From the NCBI GenBank assembly GCA_036273675.1, contig DASUHD010000182.1:18520-82519 (forward strand): 64,000 nucleotides of DNA, given 5' to 3'. How positions within the stretch are numbered: the stretch's first letter is position 1; the number at the start of each line of letters is the position of its first letter. The notes beneath the pieces are model-generated. The model searched no databases, was not told the origin of the DNA, and worked only from the letters and a program-made list of their open reading frames with translations. Positions 48,971 through 57,834 of this stretch are shown here, one piece after another. The translations under genes were made by a program, and so were the position numbers. This stretch comes from DAHUXT01 sp036273675 (lineage in GTDB: Bacteria > Chloroflexota > Ktedonobacteria > Ktedonobacterales > JADMIN01).

Positions 48971-51283
48971 TCACCCAGATATTGTGGCCTCATCAAGCGC
49001 CGCCGTCATCGTCAACGACGAGCCAGCCGCCCATTCCACATCGAAGCCGGTCTGCCCAAGCGCGTCACAGGCGCAGTTAAGTGTGTGCTCAAAGGCCCCG
49101 CGCTCAGCGGCGGGCAGCGGCGCATGGGCCTGGAGTCGAAGCGTGGCGGCGGTAGCGGATAGCCGAGCTGCCCGCGCATAGTCCCCTTCAGCGCAGAGTA
49201 GCGCACAGTAGCCTTCCATGCACCAGGCAAAGAAGGCGACACTGCCGAATGAGTGGAACCGGATGAGGCTGTCCAGATAATGTCGATGCGCCTGGGCGAT
49301 GTCTTGCTGCTGGCGTTCCACATGCGCAAGCATTGTGGTCATAATGGCACAATCCCAGTCGTTATTCGCAGCCGTTGCGCCTGACAGCGCCTGCTCGAGC
49401 AGCCCACACGCCTTATCCAATTCGTTCTGGTGGCGCGCCACTTCAGCCAGATAATACAAAGAGCGGTATCTCGCCTCAATTCCGGCGTCGAGGCCCGCTT
49501 GCGCGACACTCTCGGTAAATGCGGCGGTCGCTTGCTCGAAATCACCCTTCGCCTGGGCAATCATCCCAACAGTCGCAAGCGCATTGCTCAGCCCATCGTG
49601 ATCGCCAATCTGCCTTGCCAGCGCGACAGCCTCCTGAGCAAACACCTCCGCCTGCTCCATCCGGCCGTAGTTGATGAGGGTACGTCCATAACCGTAGAGC
49701 ACCTGTACCCGGAGTGCAGGTGGCGCCGCAGGCGCGCCTGCGGCCCGTGCCTCAGCATCGAGTGCAAGGGTTGCCGAGAACCAGTGCTCTGTTTCCCTTG
49801 CCGCGCCACGGATAAACCAGACACGCGAAAAACTCGCTAATCGTAGCCCTAATTCGGCGTCGCGGCGCTCAAGCGCCCACTCGAGCGCCGCGCGGGCGTT
49901 GGACAGTTCTTGGCCGAGGAAATCAGCGTCGTGGCCTCGACCAAAACCCACTGTCAACAGCGATTGCGCCTGCACCGCATAATACCTTGCATGATAATGG
50001 CGGCAGGTCTCTTCCTCACCTTCGGAGCGCAATCGGCCAAGAGCGTATTCTCGTATCAGCTCTAGCAGATAGAAGCGGGTGCTTCCGTCGCGGGTGGTCT
50101 CAACTTGCACGAGACTCGCATCCACCAGCACCGCTAGCCCAAGCAGGGTTTCGGCGTCTGTCACAATATGGTCTCGCCAGCAGACTGCCCGCGCCGCATC
50201 CAGTGTCGCGCCGCCGACAAAAACACCAAGTGACCGGAAACATTGCCGCTGAGCAGGTGAAAGCAGTCCATAGCTCCAGCCGATGGCGGCTTCCATCGTG
50301 CGCTGGCGATCTGGCAAATCTCTCGCCCCTTCGAGCGAGAGCGCCATGTGTTGATCGAGTTGTTCCAAAATGGGGGATAGTGAATGAGTCATGACCTGAC
50401 CAGCCACCAACTCAATCGCCAAAGGCATACAATCCACACGCTTGCAGAGCGTGGCAACGTCTGACACTGCAAAAATACGCTCGGACTGTATAGCGCGCGC
50501 CCGTTCGCGGAAGAGCGCAACAGCATCCTCCAGTGCAAGCGCTGCGAGTGGAACCAGGTATTCGCCGCGCAGGCGAAGAGGGGACCGACTGGTTACGAGG
50601 GCGGCAACATGCGGACACCAGGCAAGGAGATCAGCCAGAAAGAGCGCGGCGTCGCTAACATGTTCAAAATTGTCGAGCACGAGCAGAATGTGTTTGTCAT
50701 GAAGGTAGTCGTGCATCTGCTGTTCGAGGGGGCTATCTACCTGCTCGCGCAACCGAAGTTCCTGCGCAATGGCGCTAGGGACAAACGTCGCATCATGGAT
50801 GGCCGCCAGATCCACGAAGGCTGCCCCATCGCGGAACAGCCCCGAGACCTGATGCCCAATCTGCAGGGCAAGCCGTGTCTTCCCAACTCCGCCAGGACCG
50901 GTGAGCGTGACCAAACGCGCGGCTCCCTCGCTCAACAGGGCAAATCCCCGTCTGCACTCGTGTTCCCGGCCAACAAGTGGTGTAAGCGGTGTGGGCAGGC
51001 GCCACGGACGTTCGGGAGACGCGACTCCATTTGGCTCAGAGGGTATGGCTGCTACATCGGGCCGTGCGGCGGCCAGCAGCATCGTCCGCTGAGACGACGA
51101 GAGCGCCAGAGCGGTCGCTAGCAAGTCGAGTGTTGCGGTATGTGGCACACGATGCAATCCGCGTTCCAGATCGGAGATTGCCCTCGCGCTCAGGTCGGCC
51201 CGTTGTGCGAGCGCCTCTTGTGAAAGGCCCGCTGCCACTCGATAGCGTTTGAGTAGCAGACTCAAACTGGTCTGGTTTGCCAT
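48971..51283 (-). CDS. XRE HTH/NB-ARC/TPR transcriptional regulator (STAND ATPase)
   Basis: A 770-residue regulator. An XRE helix-turn-helix (LLLKRYRVAAGLSQEALAQRADLSARAISDLERG) precedes an NB-ARC-type STAND ATPase with P-loop GPGGVGKTRLAL (about residues 129-140), Walker B HILLVLDNFEHV and LVTSRSPLRLRGEYLVPLAAL. The winged-helix part has AIGWSYGLLSPAQRQCFRSLGVFVGG. The last 300 residues are TPR-like helices (AAFTESVAQAG..., GLLEQALSGA...). Such proteins bind DNA when a ligand or partner triggers ATP-driven assembly. The start at 51283 (MANQTSL) is chosen from domain position; an upstream ATG at 51340 is in frame and neither has a good site. It is divergent from the DUF3237 and NmrA genes. 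Confidence 0.88.
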   Translation of the reverse strand: MANQTSLSLLLKRYRVAAGLSQEALAQRADLSARAISDLERGLHRVPHTATLDLLATALALSSSQRTMLLAAARPDVAAIPSEPNGVASPERPWRLPTPLTPLVGREHECRRGFALLSEGAARLVTLTGPGGVGKTRLALQIGHQVSGLFRDGAAFVDLAAIHDATFVPSAIAQELRLREQVDSPLEQQMHDYLHDKHILLVLDNFEHVSDAALFLADLLAWCPHVAALVTSRSPLRLRGEYLVPLAALALEDAVALFRERARAIQSERIFAVSDVATLCKRVDCMPLAIELVAGQVMTHSLSPILEQLDQHMALSLEGARDLPDRQRTMEAAIGWSYGLLSPAQRQCFRSLGVFVGGATLDAARAVCWRDHIVTDAETLLGLAVLVDASLVQVETTRDGSTRFYLLELIREYALGRLRSEGEEETCRHYHARYYAVQAQSLLTVGFGRGHDADFLGQELSNARAALEWALERRDAELGLRLASFSRVWFIRGAARETEHWFSATLALDAEARAAGAPAAPPALRVQVLYGYGRTLINYGRMEQAEVFAQEAVALARQIGDHDGLSNALATVGMIAQAKGDFEQATAAFTESVAQAGLDAGIEARYRSLYYLAEVARHQNELDKACGLLEQALSGATAANNDWDCAIMTTMLAHVERQQQDIAQAHRHYLDSLIRFHSFGSVAFFAWCMEGYCALLCAEGDYARAARLSATAATLRLQAHAPLPAAERGAFEHTLNCACDALGQTGFDVEWAAGSSLTMTAALDEATISG

Positions 51284-51491
51284 TGGCGCTGCCCACTTGT
51301 AGGTGCTAGGAGACGTCCCACAGGCATTGTCGGCCATCATGAACTGCCATCGTCTGCATCAGCATAGCACTCATCACAGGGAAAATGTGAGTATCAGGTG
51401 AGACTTAGTCATGGCGCAGGATGTGAGCCTCCCATATGCTGTCAACGTCGAACATCCGATATGACAAGGGGAAGGCAACTGGAGGGCCACG

Positions 51492-51935
51492 ATGCGACTC
51501 GACTACCTGTGCGATTTGCGGATTACGCTCAACGAGAGTCAGGCGCTGGTCAAGCCGTATGGCGAGGGAGACGGCTCGCTTTTTGTGCTGGGGAGCGGCA
51601 TTGTCGAAGGCACACGCTTGCGTGGTACGGTTCGCTGCGTCAATCACGCGCGCCGCCGCAGCGATGGAACGATGTTACCAAACCTCCATGGCGTCATCAC
51701 GACGAACGACGATGTCATCATTCTCTTTCACATGCAGGGTCTCACATCCTGGCTACCGTCGCCTGATGGGCCAAAAGGCAATCTGGTATCCTGGATTACC
51801 TTTGAGACCGATGCTGAAGAATATCGCTGGCTCAACAATGCGCCGTGCGTACTGGAAGGAGCCGTTCAACTGCACCCAGAACGCGGCGCAACGGGACCAA
51901 CGCGCGTCTACACCTGCGTCAACGACATGATCTGA
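51492..51935 (+). CDS. DUF3237 family protein
   Basis: A 147-residue protein that fits the DUF3237 family, small beta-barrel proteins of unknown role: MRLDYLCDLRITLNESQALVKPYG, GIVEGTRLRGTVRCVNHARRRSDGTMLPNLHGVITTNDDVIILFHMQG, then a sheet ending before VYTCVNDMI. GGAGGG lies about 6 nt before the ATG. It is the first gene to the right of the divergent STAND regulator and precedes an NmrA-type gene by 46 nt, so these are likely targets of that regulator. I see no catalytic motif. Confidence 0.7.
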   Translation: MRLDYLCDLRITLNESQALVKPYGEGDGSLFVLGSGIVEGTRLRGTVRCVNHARRRSDGTMLPNLHGVITTNDDVIILFHMQGLTSWLPSPDGPKGNLVSWITFETDAEEYRWLNNAPCVLEGAVQLHPERGATGPTRVYTCVNDMI

Positions 51936-51981
51936 CACCAAATATCTGGGATGGTTGGAGGACAGCAAAAGGGGGTATGTG

Positions 51982-52896
51982 ATGATACTCATCGTAGGGG
52001 CAAGTGGGCGGCTTGGCGGGCTTGTCGCGCGTCAACTCCTGTTGGAGGGCAAGCAGGTACGCGCCATGAGCCGAGCATCCTCGTCACTGTCAGACCTCAC
52101 GACATTAGGCGCAGATGCAGTGATTGGCGACCTGCGTGATCCCCATTCACTCGCTGTCGCGTGCGAGGGAATAGACATACTATTCAGCGCCACACATGCA
52201 TTCAACGGTAGTGGCAGCAACAGTCCTCACGCGGTGGATGATATTGGGAACCGTCATCTGATCGATGCGGCACAAAAAGCACATGTGCGTCATGTGGTAT
52301 TTACTTCAATCCTGGGTGCTCGGCCAAATCATCCGGTGAGTATGTACCGCTACAAGTATGCCACCGAGCAATACCTGCGTGCGTCTGGCCTCAGTTACAC
52401 CATTTTGCGCCCAGCGCCGTTTATGGAAACCTGGGCCGAGATTCTAGGCAAGTCCATTGTCACACAGGGTAAGGCATTGGTGTTTGGCAGGGGGGATAAT
52501 CCGATCAATTTTGTCTCTGTCCGCGATGTCGCGCAATTCGCTGCCTTGGCGCTGTCCGATCCCAGGGCGTGCAACCGCATCATAGAAATTGGCGGGCCAG
52601 CGAACATAGCCCAGGCGCCGTTTGTCAGGCAGATCGAAGAGGTAAGCGGGCGCGAATCCAGGGTGCGGCATATTCCCCTGCCGATGATGCGCATCATGCG
52701 AGTTATCACGCAGCCGATCAATCCGGTTTTTAGTCGCCAGATTCTCGCTGGCATCATCATGGATACCGAGGACATGACATTCGATCCCGCCGAAACACTC
52801 AAGTTATTGCCGATGCGCCTGACGCCACTTCAAGAAGTGATCGAGAGCCAGTTTGCTCGTACACCAGTCACGGCCCATCACCAGCAAGCAAAGTAA
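51982..52896 (+). CDS. NmrA-like NAD(P)-binding protein
   Basis: A 304-residue atypical short-chain dehydrogenase/NmrA-type protein. The N-terminal ILIVGASGRLGGLVARQLLLEGKQVRAMSR is a Rossmann dinucleotide site (GASGRLGG pattern), followed by GDLRDPHSLAVACEGIDILFSATHAF. HVVFTSILGARPNHPVSMYRYKYATEQYLRASGLSYTILRPAPFMETWAEI carries a YKYATE sequence in the position of the usual Tyr-x-x-x-Lys pair, so redox activity is uncertain. Family members act as redox sensors, isoflavone-type reductases or complex I assembly proteins. The ATG at 51982 was chosen over upstream TTG/GTG codons; GGGGG is nearby. It follows the DUF3237 gene. Confidence 0.85.
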   Translation: MILIVGASGRLGGLVARQLLLEGKQVRAMSRASSSLSDLTTLGADAVIGDLRDPHSLAVACEGIDILFSATHAFNGSGSNSPHAVDDIGNRHLIDAAQKAHVRHVVFTSILGARPNHPVSMYRYKYATEQYLRASGLSYTILRPAPFMETWAEILGKSIVTQGKALVFGRGDNPINFVSVRDVAQFAALALSDPRACNRIIEIGGPANIAQAPFVRQIEEVSGRESRVRHIPLPMMRIMRVITQPINPVFSRQILAGIIMDTEDMTFDPAETLKLLPMRLTPLQEVIESQFARTPVTAHHQQAK

Positions 52897-52942
52897 GAAG
52901 AATCGTGCGCGGGCGTCTCCTCCGTATAAAAGGAGGACGCCC

Positions 52943-54169
52943 ATGCATAACTGTTGGCGCAGAATATCGCAACATCCGCTCGGTTACTCGCGCTCGCGGC
53001 GCATCTTCACGCTCCTTGCCCTCATGCTGCTCGCCCTGGCTGCCTGTGGAACCGGCACAGGCGGCGCCGCGACGCGTCCGCGCGTGACACCCACGGTCTC
53101 GCTGGACACACAGCTTGCCAGCGAATCGCTCTATGTGATCAACGCATCGCCGGTTGCCATCGCGCCTTCAGGATGGGCGCTCACGGCACTCAACGCGCGG
53201 ACCGGCGCCGTACGGTGGAAACTGCCGACTGCCGGGATGATCGGCAGGCCTGTTGTCGCCAACGGTATCATCTACTTCGCGCCGCAGGATGGCTACGTCT
53301 ATGCCGTTGACGCCGCCACCGGACATATCCGCTGGCGTTTCCAGCGAACGGTGAACGTCAGCGTGCAGGTTGGTATCGATGGGTATCCCGCCATCGCTGG
53401 CGACACCCTCTACGTCGCCAGCGACGGAGGCACGGTCTACGCGCTTGACGCGCAGACGGGCAAGGAGCGCTGGCTCTTCACGCTGCCCGACAGCAAGGGA
53501 CATATCTACGCAGCGCCCGCCGTTGGCCGTGGCAGGGTTTATGTGAGTTCCGGCAACGGAACCAATGCCTTCTATGCGCTCGACGAGGCGACCGGCAAGA
53601 TTGCCTGGCAGTTCGCCGCGCCGCAGGGCTTCGACGGCTATCCGCTGCTGTCTGGTAACACTGTCTATGTCGGCGCCAATGGGTATACTCAGGCGTCTTT
53701 CTACGCGCTAGATGCCGACTCAGGCAAAGTCCGCTGGCAATTTCAGGCAAACGACTCGGTGATTACCCGCCTCGCCTTCGATGGCAATAGCCTTTACGTT
53801 GGCGCGCTAGACTCCTCGCTATACCAGGTCAACGCAGCATCTGGCAAAGTCGGCTGGCACGTCAACCTCGCCAGTTCGGATACGTTGGCTGCGCTACCAA
53901 CCGGGGCGGCGCCCGCCGTTGCCGATGGCGTGGTCTACGTCGGCGGCGAGAGCGCTGTGGTGGAGGCGTTCAACGCGACAACCGGCACGCTACGCTGGCA
54001 ATATACCGTAGACGGCTCGGTGGACTCCGCGCCCGCGATTGCCGACGGCGCCGTCTATGTGGCCACCGAGAAAGGCGACGTCTATGCCCTGCGCGCCAAT
54101 GACGGCGCGCTCGCGTGGAAATATGCCGATGGCGGTCTGATCTACGCGCCTCCCGTCGCGGCGCCATAA
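52943..54169 (+). CDS. PQQ-binding-like beta-propeller lipoprotein
   Basis: A 408-residue exported protein. The signal (about residues 20-38) ends in LLALAACG, so Cys is the lipid-anchor site. The mature protein consists of PQQ-enzyme-type repeats with the signature WKLP..VYAVDAATGHIRWRF, VYALDAQTGKERWLF, FYALDEATGKIAWQF, FYALDADSGKVRWQF, and more, about seven to eight blades. Such lipoproteins range from BamB-like assembly factors to quinoprotein enzymes; without catalytic residues here I favour a binding or scaffold role. AAAGGAGG is 8-14 nt before the ATG at 52943. The preceding 47 nt separate it from the NmrA gene. Confidence 0.9.
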   Translation: MHNCWRRISQHPLGYSRSRRIFTLLALMLLALAACGTGTGGAATRPRVTPTVSLDTQLASESLYVINASPVAIAPSGWALTALNARTGAVRWKLPTAGMIGRPVVANGIIYFAPQDGYVYAVDAATGHIRWRFQRTVNVSVQVGIDGYPAIAGDTLYVASDGGTVYALDAQTGKERWLFTLPDSKGHIYAAPAVGRGRVYVSSGNGTNAFYALDEATGKIAWQFAAPQGFDGYPLLSGNTVYVGANGYTQASFYALDADSGKVRWQFQANDSVITRLAFDGNSLYVGALDSSLYQVNAASGKVGWHVNLASSDTLAALPTGAAPAVADGVVYVGGESAVVEAFNATTGTLRWQYTVDGSVDSAPAIADGAVYVATEKGDVYALRANDGALAWKYADGGLIYAPPVAAP

Positions 54170-54282
54170 GATTTGTCAACCGTCGTCCCCAGCAGCATCT
54201 GTTCGCACGGGCGGTCTGGCTGTACAATAGCGATGGAGCTTGCTCTCAATCGAGACCAAATACCCACAGGAGACACCGCGCC

Positions 54283-55116
54283 ATGACCAGCGCCCACCAG
54301 AAGCCGGTTCGCCGCCCATTCATGCAACACGATGCCCCGCTCTTTTTCGCGCACCGTGGCGGATCGCTGCTGCGCCCAGAAAACACTCTGGTCGCATTTG
54401 AGCATGGCATGGCATTGGGGGCCGATGCGCTCGAACTGGACATCCAGCAGACGCGTGATGGCGAGCTGGTGGTGATCCACGACCCGACACTGGACCGCAC
54501 CACCAGCGGCAGCGGTCCCGTCGCCAACTTCTCGCTGGATGAAGTGCGCGCTTTCGACGCAGGCTATCGCTTCACCCCGGATAACGGCGCGACTTTCCCC
54601 TACCGTGGACAGGGCATCACCGTCCCGACGCTGCGCCAGGTCTTTGAGCGCTTTCCCGACACCCGCATCAATATCGATCTGAAGGAGAGCACGCCCGACC
54701 GTGAGGCCCGCCTCTGGGCATTGATCCAGAAATTCACGGCGGAAGACCGCGTCTGCGCCGGCTGTTTCGCGCATGCCGCGCTCGTCCGCTTCCGCCGTCT
54801 GACAGGTGGGAGCGTCGCCACCTCGGCCAGCCCACGTGAGGTGCGCAGTTTCATGCTCGGCGCTCTCTCACACATGACAAGTTGGCTGCGTCCCGCCTAT
54901 GACGCGCTCCAGGTACCCGATACCTACGGCTCAGTGCGGATCGTCTCGCGCACCACCGTCGAGGCTGCGCACCGCCTCGGCATTGACATCCACGTCTGGA
55001 CGGTAGATGAGCGCAGCCAAATGGAGGCGCTGCTGGCGCTAGGAGTGGATGGGCTAATGACCGACCGGCCCGACACTCTAGCCGACGTACTGGCCTCCGA
55101 AAACGCGACGCACTAA
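54283..55116 (+). CDS. glycerophosphodiester phosphodiesterase
   Basis: A 277-residue TIM-barrel enzyme that splits glycerophosphodiesters into glycerol 3-phosphate and an alcohol. Catalytic residues sit in FAHRGGS (His24, Arg25), RPENTL (Glu33), ELDIQQTRDG (Glu51, Asp53) and VVIHDPTLDRTT (His66), all at expected spacing. INIDLKE and VWTVD complete the barrel motifs. No signal peptide, so it should act in the cytoplasm. The ATG at 54283 has AGGAGA about 10 nt upstream. It follows the PQQ-repeat gene by 113 nt and precedes the TetR gene. Confidence 0.93.
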   Translation: MTSAHQKPVRRPFMQHDAPLFFAHRGGSLLRPENTLVAFEHGMALGADALELDIQQTRDGELVVIHDPTLDRTTSGSGPVANFSLDEVRAFDAGYRFTPDNGATFPYRGQGITVPTLRQVFERFPDTRINIDLKESTPDREARLWALIQKFTAEDRVCAGCFAHAALVRFRRLTGGSVATSASPREVRSFMLGALSHMTSWLRPAYDALQVPDTYGSVRIVSRTTVEAAHRLGIDIHVWTVDERSQMEALLALGVDGLMTDRPDTLADVLASENATH

Positions 55117-55191
55117 GCCAGCTTCTTTCTCGCGGCAAAACGCCCCCTCCGACAAATGTGCTATGCGGAAAAGCATGTGCGGATATCTGAC

Positions 55192-55249
55192 TTGACACTT
55201 GCGCCATCTTGTGACATTATTGTCACGTTTTGACATTCGTGTCTATAAT
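55192..55249 (+). promoter_or_regulatory. promoter and tandem TGACA-N4-TGTC operators of the TetR gene
   Basis: Two similar dyads lie in tandem: GTGACA-TTAT-TGTCAC at 55211-55226 and TTGACA-TTCG-TGTCT at 55230-55244, centres 19 bp apart. They overlap promoter boxes: TTGACA 55192-55197 with CATTAT 55215-55220 (17 bp), or TTGTCA 55220-55225 with TATAAT 55244-55249 (18 bp). Either promoter would be blocked by a protein bound here, so the TetR gene probably represses itself. Confidence 0.65.
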
Positions 55250-55275
55250 CACCGAGCGGATGGGAGATCGTGGCG

Positions 55276-55971
55276 ATGACCACACAGACATCGTCCTTGA
55301 GGGAACGCCAGCGCCAGGAGCGCGAGCGGCTCATATTACAGGCAACCAGCGAAGTGCTCGTCGAGAAGGGCTACGATGCCATGTCGATGGAAGAGGTGGC
55401 CAGCCGAATTGGCATCTCACGCGCGGCAATCTATTTGCACTTTCCCAGCAAAGAGGATCTGGTGCTCGCGCTGCTCCAGCACGGGATAGCGACATCCGCC
55501 GAACGCCTGGACGCACTGCTCGCCGAGACGATATCACCCCGCGAGAAAGTGCGTGCCATCATCGAGCGGTCTTATGGCAGTACGCCGCAGCCCTCGTTTC
55601 AGGTGTTCCACGCGCTGATGCATAGTCCTACCTTCTTCAGTAAAGCGTCCGAGAAGCGAACCACTATGGAGGATTTGTGGAAGCCGACGGTGCAGCGCCT
55701 CGAAGCGCTGTTGGAACAGGGCAAGCGCAGCGGCGACTTCGACCCAGACATGCCCACATCGCTGATGGTTAGCCTACTGACTGGGCTGCTCTCGCCGTTT
55801 ACCAAGCACATGTTCGAGCAGCAATCTACACCCTTGCCCGTCGTCGTCAATTATCTGTGCCGCTACTTCCTGAAGGGGATCGCGCCCGACCATGCGGACG
55901 AAGCGTTTGTAACGTCGAATGCGCCTCCGTCGGACTACGTAGCAGATCTTGCTGACGCGCTTGACAAATAA
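55276..55971 (+). CDS. TetR/AcrR family regulator of the adjacent ABC exporter
   Basis: A 231-residue regulator with a typical N-terminal helix-turn-helix (RERLILQATSEVLVEKGYDAMSMEEVASRIGISRAAIYLHFPSKEDLVLALL) and an all-helical effector domain. The ATG at 55276 has GGGAGA 8 nt upstream. Its stop codon lies inside a 14-bp-arm palindrome that covers the promoter of the exporter genes. TGACA/TGTC dyads also occur in its own promoter. The layout argues that it represses both itself and the exporter, with the exported or toxic compound as inducer; this role is inferred. Confidence 0.9.
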   Translation: MTTQTSSLRERQRQERERLILQATSEVLVEKGYDAMSMEEVASRIGISRAAIYLHFPSKEDLVLALLQHGIATSAERLDALLAETISPREKVRAIIERSYGSTPQPSFQVFHALMHSPTFFSKASEKRTTMEDLWKPTVQRLEALLEQGKRSGDFDPDMPTSLMVSLLTGLLSPFTKHMFEQQSTPLPVVVNYLCRYFLKGIAPDHADEAFVTSNAPPSDYVADLADALDK

Positions 55972-55999
55972 GATACAATACGATATATCTTATTTGTCA
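55961..55999 (+). promoter_or_regulatory. promoter and 14-bp-arm palindrome before the ABC exporter genes
   Basis: TGACAAATAAGATA (55962-55975) and its exact reverse complement (55986-55999) flank a 10-nt centre. Within it TTGACA (55961-55966) and TATATC (55984-55989) are 17 bp apart and form a plausible promoter. The outer TGACA/TGTCA ends match the half-sites at the TetR promoter. It also overlaps the TetR stop codon. Confidence 0.65.
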
Positions 56000-56106
56000 T
56001 GATTCAGACGAGCGGCGTGGTCCGCTCGCCACAACCCATTGCCCCTGGCCTGCCTTCATATGTCAGGCTGTTTGCGTCCTCAAAGGTGGAGTGGAGTGGA
56101 ATACGT

Positions 56107-57834
56107 ATGATTCGGCTTTTCCGGTTTCTCAAGCCCTTTCGCGCGTTGATCGCGCTGGTGTTAGCGCTGGCGTTCCTGCAATCGCTGGCGAACCTGTATC
56201 TGCCCACATTGATGGCGGATATCGTCGATAAGGGTATCGTGACAGGCGACAACGACTATATCTTGCGTACCGGCGGCCTGATGCTGCTGATCACGCTCGG
56301 CGGCACGATCTGCGCGATCTTCGGCGCGTTCTTCGCCGCAAAGGTAGCCGTTGGCTTCGGGCGCATCGTTCGCGGCAAGCTGTTCTCGCACGTGGAAAAG
56401 TTCTCGCTGCACGAGTTCGACACGGTTAGCACCGCCTCGCTCATTACCCGCACGACGAACGACACCAACCAGGTGCAGCAGGTGCTCGTCATCATGATGA
56501 CGATGATGGTGACCGCGCCGATGATGGCAATCGGCGGCATCATTATGGCGCTCTCGGAGGATGGAACACTGGCCTGGATTCTGGTGGTGGCGGTCCCGTT
56601 CCTGGTGATCGCGATCTTCCTGATCTTCAACCGGGCGATTCCGCTCTTCACGTCAATGCAGAAGAAGCTCGACCGCCTCAACCTCATCCTTGATGAGGGA
56701 CTGACCGGCACACGCGTTATCCGCGCCTTCGACCGCAACGCCTACGAAGAGCAGCGCTTCGACATCGCCAACCGCGATCTGACCAACGTCGCTATCACTG
56801 TCAACCGCATCGTCGCCGTGCTCTGGCCGCTGATGATGCTCGTGCTCAACATCTCGACTGTGGCCATCGTCTGGTTCGGCAGCATCCGCATCGACAACGG
56901 TGAGATGCAGGTGGGCGCACTGATCGCCTTCATGCAGTACGCGATGCAAATCCTCTTCGCCATGCTGATGCTCTCGGCGATGTTCATCATGCTGCCACGC
57001 GCCGCCGCCTCGGCCACCCGCATCAACGAGGTGCTGGAGATCAACCCTGAGATCACCGATGCCCCAGAGACGCAAAACGCGTCACAGACATCTGGCTACG
57101 TGGAGTTCGACGATGTGACGTTCAGCTATCCCGGTGCGGAAGAGCCAGCGTTGTCGCACATCTCTTTCCGCGCGCAGCCAGGCCAGGTGACAGCGATCAT
57201 CGGCGGCACAGGTGCGGGAAAGTCCACCCTCATCTCGCTGATTCCGCGCTTCTACGATGTGGATAGCGGGCGGGTGCTAGTTGACGATGTCGATGTGCGC
57301 GCCGTGACACAGGCAGAACTGCGCGCCAAAATGGGGCTGGTGCCTCAGACAGCGGTGATCTTCTCCGGGACCGTCGCGGAAAATATCCGCTACGGTAACG
57401 AAGGCGCATCTGATGAGGAAGTGCGCCATGCGGCTGATGTCGCCCAGGCAACCGAGTTCGTGAGTATCCTGAGCGACGGCTTTGATTCGCAGATCGCGCA
57501 GGGCGGCACCAATCTCTCCGGTGGACAGAAGCAGCGCCTCTCGATTGCCCGCGCACTGGTACGGGAGCCTGAAATATACATTTTCGACGATAGCTTTTCC
57601 GCGCTCGATTATGCCACGGACGCCAAACTACGCGCAGCGTTGCGCCACGAAACGACGAACGCCACGGTGCTGATTGTCGCCCAGCGGGTAAGCACGATCA
57701 TGGACGCCGACCAGATTCTCGTCCTCGACGAGGGCCGGATGGTGGATATCGGCACGCATCGCGACTTGATGGAGCGCAGTGAGGTCTATCGCGAAATCGT
57801 CCTGTCGCAGCTCTCCGCGGAGGAAGTCGCATGA
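56107..57834 (+). CDS. ABC exporter half-transporter, degenerate-site subunit
   Basis: A 575-residue half-transporter: a six-helix membrane domain (about residues 10-310) and an ATPase domain. Walker A is IIGGTGAGKSTLIS, the signature LSGGQKQRLSIARAL, and Walker B ends FDDSFSALD, where an aspartate replaces the catalytic glutamate. This is the pattern of the non-hydrolysing site in heterodimeric exporters such as TM287/288 and LmrCD. The ATG at 56107 (MIRLFRFLKPF) is chosen by domain start and an upstream GGAGTGGA; the frame itself opens at 55999. The next gene overlaps by 4 nt (ATGA). The pair should expel drugs, lipids or peptides under TetR control. Confidence 0.92.
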   Translation: MIRLFRFLKPFRALIALVLALAFLQSLANLYLPTLMADIVDKGIVTGDNDYILRTGGLMLLITLGGTICAIFGAFFAAKVAVGFGRIVRGKLFSHVEKFSLHEFDTVSTASLITRTTNDTNQVQQVLVIMMTMMVTAPMMAIGGIIMALSEDGTLAWILVVAVPFLVIAIFLIFNRAIPLFTSMQKKLDRLNLILDEGLTGTRVIRAFDRNAYEEQRFDIANRDLTNVAITVNRIVAVLWPLMMLVLNISTVAIVWFGSIRIDNGEMQVGALIAFMQYAMQILFAMLMLSAMFIMLPRAAASATRINEVLEINPEITDAPETQNASQTSGYVEFDDVTFSYPGAEEPALSHISFRAQPGQVTAIIGGTGAGKSTLISLIPRFYDVDSGRVLVDDVDVRAVTQAELRAKMGLVPQTAVIFSGTVAENIRYGNEGASDEEVRHAADVAQATEFVSILSDGFDSQIAQGGTNLSGGQKQRLSIARALVREPEIYIFDDSFSALDYATDAKLRAALRHETTNATVLIVAQRVSTIMDADQILVLDEGRMVDIGTHRDLMERSEVYREIVLSQLSAEEVA

